The position numbers were made by a program, and so were the translations under genes. Below are positions 60,221-64,000 of a stretch of DNA of 64,000 bases, in pieces. The first letter of the stretch is position 1; every line of letters starts with the position of its first letter. The DNA lies in NCBI RefSeq assembly GCF_018812025.1, contig NC_063066.1, forward strand, positions 7,001,882-7,065,881, written 5' to 3'. The DNA is from Megalobrama amblycephala. Its lineage: Eukaryota > Chordata > Actinopteri > Cypriniformes > Xenocyprididae. A model generated the notes under the pieces. The model made no database searches, had not been told where the DNA came from, and was given only the letters and a program-made list of their open reading frames with translations.

Positions 60221-60480
60221 TTAAGCTCTTCACAAATTCTCAGCTGGTCAAAGTACCAGCTACACACATACAACGAGCGCATTTAGCCCAGCAAACAGCA
60301 TTGTTTTGGATGTTCGGTAAGTTCCGTCTCAAAATAGGCAGTATGTCATAAACACCGACCAGTTGTTGTACAGATTGTGAACATGTCCCTGTGCCTTTAG
60401 GTTCGTGATAAAAATCTGAATGCTAAGTGGACCAGGCCTTTTTGGTGTGGACCAAACGAACCAAGTGTGAAAACACCCTA

Positions 60481-61579
60481 AGATACAATGTTTTGAAAGC
60501 ACATCAGAGCATGGTTTGAATATCAGGAAGTCAGCCTACAGATTGTTCAGAAAGTGACATACTTCTTCCACACAGTTTTGAGCTGCAGTTTCTTTGTGAC
60601 TCATCTGGCTCAAGCATTTCTCAGTGGTGTTTATTATCGAGAAACATCGATTGGTTTGGGTGTGCTACAGAGGCTATCACGAATCAGCATCTGTCATTAT
60701 TATAGCTCGCTTGTGTTTTTAAAACCCAAATCACACAGTTCTGACAGAATATCTCATAAAGTGCTGCATGGTACGGAGACTATCATGCAGAGTTTTTCAA
60801 AGGCCCATCAAAGGGATTTTTCACTCTTATGTAGCCAATTAGACATTGAGAACTGTAGTTTGGAGCGTGATACAGTAGTTTCAGTGTCTGTTGCTGCTGT
60901 GAGACTACAGTCGTCCCTGTTGTGCATCTCAAATGCCCATCTCAGTCTCCTGTGGTTTGAGAACTAGGCCGTGCCTTTGCTGTGAACCCTTAAAGAAAGC
61001 AGCACTTGTCACACTTGGCGTCAACACTCCTTTTTATCCGCCTTTGAAAACATGTTTACACTTCAGAGAAGTTTTGTTTGTGTGAAGTCGTTCGGTATTC
61101 TACAGGCCACTGAGTACAGCCCACAACAGCAATGACCGTCTGAATGTAAAGTCACCTTCCATTCCAGCTCAAGATTATAGTGTTGCCGACGTGGGAGATT
61201 TAGTGTGTTAGAGGCGGCTGCTTCTGAAATCTTTTTCTCAGGATTGCTGTGATGAATCAAGAGATGTCAGTGCAATTTTATGTTTAGAGCTTTATTCGTC
61301 TGCAATTGTGCCTTTTGAAATAGTGTGTTTTTTCCTTGAGGGAGGCAGCAGCACTCTGACTGCCAGAAACAGATGTAGATATATGGATGATCGTGCACAG
61401 ATCTGTCTTGATTTACTGTGGTAATTTCAGAATGTTCTATCATACGTAGATTTGCTTTTTGTGCAATGCTTGTGAGATGATGTGCGATAAAGGCCAGTCG
61501 TAATTTGGTATATGATATTCTGACATCACTGGAAGGATTTGAATGTCAAACATACTATCAATGGTGTATGGTTTTAGTT
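60481..61579. other. Intronic unique-looking DNA
   Basis: The 137-codon frame at 60554-60967 matches no known family and lacks splice context. No repeats recognised. Confidence 0.4.
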
Positions 61580-62060
61580 AAAAAGTACAATATCTAGACC
61601 ACCTTCCGTATTCAAATTACGAAGATAGTGCCTTTCACGGTTCAAAATGCTAACGCTATGTCCTACACCATCTGTATTCAGCTTATGAAAAAACTTAACT
61701 GACGTGACACCAGTTGCGGTTTTTCCGTAAGTTGAATACGGAAGGCGGTCTGGCGGAAGCAAGATATTTTACTTTTTAAATATGGATATTTTTCTTACAC
61801 AAATGCATCGCTTCGCTTCAGAAGGTCCTTTATTAACCCTCCGGAGTCTTGTGGAGTACGTGTATTATGGATGGATGCACTTTCTTCAGCTTCAAACTTG
61901 TTGGTCTCGTTCACTGCCATTATAAAGCTTAGATGCATCAGGATATTTATAAATGTAACTCCGATTGTGTTCATCAGAAAGAAGAAAGTCAAATACACCT
62001 AGGATGGCTTGAGGATGAGTAAAGCTTGGGGTAATTTTCATTTTAAAGTGAACTATTCCT
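61580..62060. mobile_element. TTAA-type element, family F, left part missing
   Basis: The right end 'tttaaagtgaactattcct' is followed by TTAA (62061-62064). The interior matches 42330-42732, including 'cttcgcttcagaagg' and 'gcatcaggatatttat'. Confidence 0.82.
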
Positions 62061-62064
62061 TTAA

Positions 62065-64000
62065 GTTATAAAGTATATAAAAAAACAACATCAAAATACC
62101 GCACCCAAAATGTTCGAATTTTCTCCAAAACGTTTGAGAGGCATCTTGTTAGGCAAATTAATAGCAGAAACCTAGAGAAGAAATATCAGGCATTTCATTA
62201 TGGTTGTACCACTGTAAAATTGACTCAGTTTGCTACAGTTTGACCCACTCTGGCCGTTGGCGGCCTTGCTCTTTCTCAGCGATCATAGGACAGAGACAGA
62301 GATGGACAGCATGTAGAAGATGAGGACAGAAGGTCTGTTGATGCAGGGCGACAGCGTGACTCACCCTTCATCCACAATTGAAGGTTTCAAATGGCAAGTC
62401 CCTGCACATGCCAGCCCATGTGCTCTGCCTGAAGAAGGGGAATTCGTGTTTTCGCTTGCTTTGTATTTGAGTCACTTATCCGGGTATTGCTAATCTATGG
62501 ATTTATGGATTTTTCAATTGAGAAGGGCATGTTTGTTTTGAGACTTTTCCCTCGACAGGTCCTACTCTGCAGAACTTACAAACATGAAGGTCTCCAAGGG
62601 AGAGAGATTATGGGAAGTGTCAGGGAAAAAAAAAGATGAATTAATATCAAATAGTTCATTTTCAAAGGAGTAATAAATGACGATTTCAAACTTGCCTGAA
62701 CTGAACAAGTTCTAAGCTTCCCACAGCCACCATTCAAAGAGGTGCCAAATTTCAATGTTATTTTTTTTTAGATAAAATATGGTGCAAAGCTATAACAAGC
62801 CTAATTTGCATAGAAATGAGACATGTTTTGTTCCAAAAAGAATGACAATGAATGTAAACATTCAAAGCACAGCTCTATTTCAGCTCATTTAGCACATTTA
62901 AACATTTGCGGATGGTTTGCGAATGCTTTGCAGATTCAAGAGATGGAAAGAGTGAATATGTTTGACAGATGTGCCAGAGAACATCACTCTCTCTGAGCTG
63001 AGCAGCACTCAAACCTTTTACCTTGGACCTAAAAGACATAATAGCAGTAAGTGTTATCTAAAATTAGCTGAATTTGCCTGAGCAATGTTTTAGAAAAAGA
63101 AAGGAAAAATAGACCAATAGATTTAGTGAGTTTCAGTGTGAACTTAAATGAGAACAATTCACTTAGTTTTCAATTCCAAGCCCTCCAAGCGAATGATTTA
63201 TGGCATTCACAGTATCTCCAGGGTGTACATTGTCGGCTAAAACAACAAACCGTACAATAGCAGCAATTGTAGATTTGTTGTTGTTCCCTGAGCACAGCTC
63301 TAATAATTTATGTTGTCGAATGCACAACAGTGCTGTCTTTTGTCTCCACCTCTGCTATGTACCCACCCTCTTTCACCTTGAATTCATAACACCACTTTTC
63401 ACAGCTTAATGAGAGTCTGGAGGCAGCATACGGCATTCCTGGGTGGTGATATAAGTCGTGCACCTGTGCACACTTGTGTACGCTTTACCAAACCACAGCC
63501 AAATGTTTTGGGCTTCAGGACCCAAGTGATTTTTCAAATTGAAGAACGAGACAGGCCTGAACCCCAAGGCCAGTCGGATGGCTCGATTCGTCACTAGCGA
63601 GCACAGCGTTCCAAAGAAAGTGAATCACCATGTTAAACGATTCCCGGGAAAATCTACAGCAGTTAATTGTTACATAAATGAAATGGTAAAGCCATTTAGC
63701 AGACATGCCACGTGAGTCAGTCTTCAGCGTTCCCATGCTTGTCCAAATTGATAGCACTTAACTCATTGGTAGATGAGCCAAGGCTTGTTTCTGCAAATTA
63801 ATTTTACTGAATAAACCGTTTGTTACGCTGCCTGTCAAAGACGGATGTCAGGCTGAAAGTTGTCTACAGCTTATGATTACAGGGAGCGTGCAGGGTTGGG
63901 TTCGGATATGGTTCAAAGTCAAATGGAGGAGACGGTATCTTTCCAAAAGAATCTCTGAAGTTTTGTGGGTATAAATAAACCAAAAGCTCCATTTTGCATC
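62065..64000. other. Intronic DNA to the window end, no feature supported
   Basis: Unique-looking, few repeats. The overlapping frames at 63200-63757 are short and on both strands. 62220-62600 and 63140-63480 are possible conserved non-coding stretches. Confidence 0.4.

Larger units (their letters stand above)
58340..60480. mobile_element. Host element ('GGTGTTTTCACAC' type) split by two TTAA-type elements
   Basis: The left part 58340-58494 ('gaccgagacctctgaaaag') and the right part 60225-60480, ending 'ccaagtgtgaaaacaccct', fit halves of one cyprinid element. Families D and C are inserted side by side between them. Confidence 0.6.
41778..64000 (+). other. Start of the first coding intron of mid2 (at least 22.2 kb, runs off the window)
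   Basis: After the donor at 41778 no further Midline exon is visible. In this family the next exon encodes the start of the coiled coil, a short exon of about 96 bases. I did not find one up to 64000, although so short an exon could be missed by eye. The stretch holds many TTAA-type and hAT-like elements. Confidence 0.7.

Noticed and set aside
60554..60967. 137-codon plus-strand frame
   Set aside because: No domain recognised, no splice context, and average composition; frames of this length arise by chance in 64 kb.

Overview
The window looks like nuclear DNA from a cyprinid (carp/zebrafish-type) fish. It is AT-rich, protein-coding sequence is almost absent, and it is packed with short DNA-transposon relics. 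I recognise many of these from cyprinid genomes: elements that begin by reading into 'GGGTTAGTTCACCC' next to TTAA, elements ending in 'GGTAACACTTTA', and the 'cttcagtgtcacatgatcc' repeat. No bacterial, phage or CRISPR structure is present. The species is not determined.

Only one gene can be supported. Positions 41085-41777 (+) are the first coding exon of a Midline-family (TRIM18/TRIM1) RING E3 ligase, most likely mid2. The exon encodes the RING finger, the linker and both B-boxes (231 codons, ending in phase 0 at an AAG|gtgagt donor). A CpG-dense island at about 13.19-13.64 kb ends at a good donor on the same strand and is the best candidate for promoter and non-coding first exon. If so, 13.6-41.0 kb is a 5'-UTR intron and 41.8-64 kb is part of the first coding intron. 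The exons for the coiled coil, COS box, FN3 and PRY-SPRY domains would lie beyond the right edge. Positions 1-13 kb would be upstream intergenic DNA.

The rest is a layered transposon landscape. At 0-13 kb there is a compound GATA/GATT microsatellite in the loop of an inverted repeat, a three-level nest of GGTAACAC elements (3.46-4.85 kb), a hAT-like insertion with a perfect 8-bp duplication inside a TTAA-type element (5.17-6.28 kb), a snap-back duplication (8.02-9.05 kb) and long foldback elements at 9.8-11.2 and 12.0-12.8 kb. The putative intron at 13.6-41 kb carries long TA/TG microsatellites, scattered element copies, a 5'-truncated LINE 3' end (28.56-29.09 kb) and TTAA-flanked elements of two related families (32.7-38.1 kb). 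A TTAA hairpin element ends only 181 bp before the mid2 ATG. The intron at 41.8-64 kb holds further nested elements. One TTAA insertion (48.4-49.1 kb) has a readable paralogous empty site at 35 kb. Another stretch keeps a decayed MADF-domain reading frame (52.4-52.6 kb).

I found no previously undescribed multi-gene system. The points most worth a second look are the dsRNA-forming hairpins (one beside the mid2 exon), the Ser/Gly-rich linker insertion in the Midline exon, the paralogous empty site, and the MADF fragment. All family names for repeats rest on termini, target-site duplications and memory. No database search was possible.
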